Assembly: GCA_016342745.1 (NCBI GenBank)
Contig: JAEINT010000004.1
Location: 124,001 to 188,000, forward strand
Origin: Labilibaculum sp.
GTDB lineage: Bacteria; Bacteroidota; Bacteroidia; Bacteroidales; Marinifilaceae
Reading direction: 5' to 3'
DNA length: 64,000 nt
The position numbers were made by a program, and so were the translations under genes. The notes below the pieces were generated by a model. It was given only the letters and a program-made list of their open reading frames with translations, had not been told where the DNA came from and searched no databases. This document shows positions 61,747 through 64,000 of this stretch, piece by piece. The stretch's first letter is position 1. Each line of letters starts with the position of its first letter.

Positions 61747-62559
61747 CTAGTTATTTCCAAGAATTAGTGGCATTCCATCTTTTCCACTTCCAATTACTAC
61801 AACTTTAGCATTTGGAGATTCTGATAACTTAATAGTCGCCTCAATTCCACGCATCTTCAAAAGTGCAGTAGTCAAACTACTATTGATAATTTTATTGGCC
61901 ACAGCCTCACCATCAGCAGCAATTCTTTTTCTTTCTGCTTCACTTTTTTCTTTATCCAATCTAAACTGATAAGCCAAAGCCTCTTGCTCCTGTTGAAGTT
62001 TGCTTTCAATCGCCGTTTTAATTTTCGCTGGAAGATTTATCGAACGAATCAATAAAGCCTTCATTTGAATATTATTGGTCTTTAATACTAGAGAAGTTTC
62101 TGTAATAATAGCTTCTTCAACTTCTTTTCTTCTAGTAGAGTAAATTTCCTCAGCTGTATATCTACCTGCCACTTGTCTAACCGATGAACGAACCTCAGGA
62201 ACAACTAACTGACTGATATAGTCTTTACCAAAAATCTCGTGCAAATACCCAATTTTATTATACTCTGGATTAAAACGAACAGAAACATCAATATTTACAG
62301 ATAATCCACTTTTATCTAGAACATCCATTGTTTCTTCACTTTTTTGCTCACGAACAACATAAACATTCATTTTGTTCCAAGGAGCGATCACATGGAAACC
62401 AGGCTGAAATACATTATCCTTATCCAATCCACCTGTAAACTTACGGAAAATAACACCACGTTCACCTGGCTGCAGTGTTACGAACATACTTGTTCCAGAC
62501 AAAACCAAAATTACGGCCATTATACCTAGTACTATTAAAAAATAAGGTTGTTTCTTCAT
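61747..62559 (-). CDS. prohibitin/SPFH-domain membrane protein
   Basis: Membrane-anchored protein of 270 residues with one N-terminal helix (about 7-28). The SPFH/Band 7 domain (about 28-215) has V-T-L-Q-P-G-E-R-G-V-I-F-R-K-F near residue 27 and a coiled-coil segment with Q-Q-E-Q-E-A-L-A-Y-Q-F near 190. Prohibitin-like proteins form large ring assemblies at the membrane and often modulate FtsH-type proteases. No protease gene is adjacent. Monocistronic by context. Confidence 0.93.
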   Translation of the reverse strand: MKKQPYFLIVLGIMAVILVLSGTSMFVTLQPGERGVIFRKFTGGLDKDNVFQPGFHVIAPWNKMNVYVVREQKSEETMDVLDKSGLSVNIDVSVRFNPEYNKIGYLHEIFGKDYISQLVVPEVRSSVRQVAGRYTAEEIYSTRRKEVEEAIITETSLVLKTNNIQMKALLIRSINLPAKIKTAIESKLQQEQEALAYQFRLDKEKSEAERKRIAADGEAVANKIINSSLTTALLKMRGIEATIKLSESPNAKVVVIGSGKDGMPLILGNN

Positions 62560-62692
62560 CTTTTTTATATTTACTGTTTCAATTATATTTCTAATTCATG
62601 TTAAATATAGTACAATAATATTAGATATTACGGTATGTGTAGCGTCTAAATAAAAAATACGCCTCTCTTATCAAAAGAAAATAAGATGTTAG

Positions 62693-62723
62693 TTTGAAGA
62701 TTGAGAAAAATTACATAATTTCG
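62693..62723 (+). promoter_or_regulatory. Bacteroidota promoter of the nucleoside phosphorylase gene
   Basis: TTTG (62693-62696) and TAATTTCG (62716-62723) are 19 bases apart, the ideal spacing. The -7 part has one mismatch to TAnnTTTG. Distance to the start codon is 29 bases. Confidence 0.5.
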
Positions 62724-62752
62724 GCTCTTTGCTCTCGTAAATTTTTAAAGAT

Positions 62753-63628
62753 ATGAAAGAAATAAAATCATCAGAATTAATTATCAATCCTGACGGAAGC
62801 GTTTTTCATTTACACCTTAAACCAGAACAACTGGCCGAAACTGTAATTTTGGTTGGTGACCCAGGTAGAGTTGAACTCGTAGCGAGTTATTTTGACAGCG
62901 TTGAATGTACAGTTTCAAATAGAGAATTTGTTACTAAAACAGGTATATATAAAGGTAAAAGACTATCGGTCCTTTCTACTGGTATTGGTACGGATAACAT
63001 CGATATCGTAGTTAATGAGCTAGATGCTTTGGTAAATATTGATTTAAAAAGCAGAACACCTAAAAAAGAACATACTAGCTTAAATCTAGTAAGAATCGGA
63101 ACTTCTGGTGCATTACAAGGATTTATTCCTGTAGATTCGTTTTTATTATCTAAAAAATCAATTGGTTTCGATGGAATGTTAAACTTTTACGCAAATCGAG
63201 ATTCTGTATCAGAGCTTGATTTTGAAGAGGCATTCAAACAATTTGTGAACTGGGATAAAAAACTAGCATCTCCTTATGTTGTACCTGCATCTAAATTACT
63301 TGTAGATCAGCTTGATGGTGACGATATGATCCAAGGAGTAACCATTTCGGCTAACGGATTTTATGGTCCTCAAGGAAGAGTGTTACGTCTACAAACGCTT
63401 GATCCAGATTTAAACGACAAAATTGAAGCCTTTGAGTTCAATGGTGAAAAAATCACGAACTATGAAATGGAAAGTTCTGCAATTTTTGGTCTTTCAGCAA
63501 TGTTAGGCCACGAATCGGTTGCAGTTTGTGCAATTATTGCCAACAGAATCAATAAAGATGCAAGTAAAGACTATAAACCAACGATAAAAAAGTTGATTCA
63601 AACCGTTTTAGATCGACTTGGTAAATAG
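62753..63628 (+). CDS. nucleoside phosphorylase (uridine phosphorylase-like)
   Basis: Cytoplasmic enzyme of 291 residues in the nucleoside phosphorylase family. The phosphate-binding start is V-I-L-V-G-D-P-G-R near residue 33. S-T-G-I-G-T-D-N and R-I-G-T-S-G-A-L follow, and the late N-Y-E-M-E-S-S-A-I-F-G-L carries the Met-Glu pair that binds ribose. The reaction is phosphorolysis of a nucleoside into base and ribose 1-phosphate in salvage. It belongs to the core-genome end of the window. Confidence 0.93.
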   Translation: MKEIKSSELIINPDGSVFHLHLKPEQLAETVILVGDPGRVELVASYFDSVECTVSNREFVTKTGIYKGKRLSVLSTGIGTDNIDIVVNELDALVNIDLKSRTPKKEHTSLNLVRIGTSGALQGFIPVDSFLLSKKSIGFDGMLNFYANRDSVSELDFEEAFKQFVNWDKKLASPYVVPASKLLVDQLDGDDMIQGVTISANGFYGPQGRVLRLQTLDPDLNDKIEAFEFNGEKITNYEMESSAIFGLSAMLGHESVAVCAIIANRINKDASKDYKPTIKKLIQTVLDRLGK

Positions 63629-63653
63629 CTTTTACCCTTATTATCAAAGATTT

Positions 63654-63685
63654 AACCCGCAAGATTGTTTTTCCTTGCGGGTTTT
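63654..63685 (+). terminator. terminator after the nucleoside phosphorylase gene
   Basis: AACCCGCAAG (63654-63663) pairs perfectly with CTTGCGGGTT (63674-63683), followed by T residues on the plus strand. Confidence 0.9.
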
Positions 63686-63716
63686 ACTATATTTAGTGAG
63701 GACTAAACCTATTGAT

Positions 63717-64000
63717 ATGAATAAGAATAAATTAGCTGCTCTATTGTCCTTACTGGATGATCCTGATCAAGAAATTTATCGAAGTATTGAAAAGGAGCTA
63801 GCAGAATTACCGATAAGTACGATCCCTCAATTAGAAGATTCGTGGTTCAATTCAAAGAATGAAATGTACCAGGAAAGATTGGAATCAGTTATCAACAAAA
63901 TTCAATTCACTAATGTCAAGAAGGATCTAATAAAATGGGCCGCTTCCGAATCACCAAATTTGATTGATGGAGCTATATTAATCAATCAAAGTTACAATCC
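63717..64000 (+). CDS. transglutaminase-like (SirB1-type) protein, N-terminal part
   Basis: The first 94 codons of a gene running off the window, starting at the ATG at 63717. The segment L-L-S-L-L-D-D-P-D-Q-E-I-Y, then L-E-D-S-W-F-N-S and L-E-S-V-I-N-K-I-Q-F, matches the helical N-terminus of Bacteroidota proteins with a SirB1-like transglutaminase core. The core itself is not in the window. No export signal is seen. Confidence 0.75.
   Translation, partial: MNKNKLAALLSLLDDPDQEIYRSIEKELAELPISTIPQLEDSWFNSKNEMYQERLESVINKIQFTNVKKDLIKWAASESPNLIDGAILINQSYN

Overview
The window looks like chromosomal DNA of a marine Bacteroidota. Gene density is high, the DNA is AT-rich, there are two SusC/SusD outer-membrane pairs, lipoproteins with Bacteroidota-type signal sequences, almost no Shine-Dalgarno sites, and several exact matches to the TAnnTTTG -7 element of this phylum. 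The protein style suggests the Marinilabiliales/Marinifilaceae area, but that is only an impression; there is no rRNA gene to test it. No tRNA, insertion sequence, prophage or CRISPR array was seen.

About 57 kb is one large polysaccharide-utilisation supercluster with at least four visible control systems. Region A (1-8.1 kb, minus strand): an ECF sigma factor, a FecR-type anti-sigma factor, an STN-bearing SusC, a SusD and a GH88 cut by the window edge, plus the C-terminal relic of a sulfatase. Region B (8.2-15.4 kb, minus): sulfatase, GH29 fucosidase, an unassigned beta-helix protein and a GH3 with an inserted PA14 domain. Region C (15.7-22 kb, minus): a sugar-catabolic operon with an MFS transporter, two xylose-isomerase-like TIM barrels, an RpiB-like isomerase, a split dihydroxyacetone-type kinase (DhaK and DhaL, with no DhaM) and an exported nucleoside-hydrolase-like protein. 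Region D (22.4-33.6 kb): a DUF5060/GH140-like hydrolase, a pectate-lyase-3 beta-helix protein, a carbohydrate-binding-like protein, a second SusC/SusD pair and a complete GH88. Region E (34-44.3 kb, plus): a hybrid two-component regulator followed by two PL6 lyases, an SGNH esterase and a second copy of the beta-helix protein. Region F (45-55.8 kb): PL8 lyase with GH43, a BNR_4 propeller protein with GH105, a membrane-anchored winged-helix protein, and another sulfatase opposite a LacI-type regulator. From 57.3 kb onward the genes look like ordinary core genome: TPR protein, flavin reductase, DUF4293, DUF5916 outer-membrane protein, SPFH/prohibitin, nucleoside phosphorylase and a transglutaminase-like protein.

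Together the enzymes point to a sulfated, uronic-acid-containing and probably fucosylated polysaccharide or mixture. Lyases (PL8, PL6, perhaps the BNR_4 and beta-helix proteins) would make unsaturated uronyl oligomers. GH88 and GH105 would remove the unsaturated end, while sulfatases, esterase, GH29, GH43 and GH3 would trim the rest. Region C would route an unusual ketose into central metabolism; the kinase, TIM-barrel and RpiB set is the same as in tetrulose (erythrulose) pathways. The true substrate cannot be read from sequence alone.

Most notable for follow-up: the Region C operon; the membrane-anchored winged-helix protein with three tandem 7-bp repeats beside it; repeats 21 bp apart overlapping a perfect TGTGA-N6-TCACA palindrome between the second GH88 and the hybrid regulator; the unassigned beta-helix pair; and the sulfatase relic.
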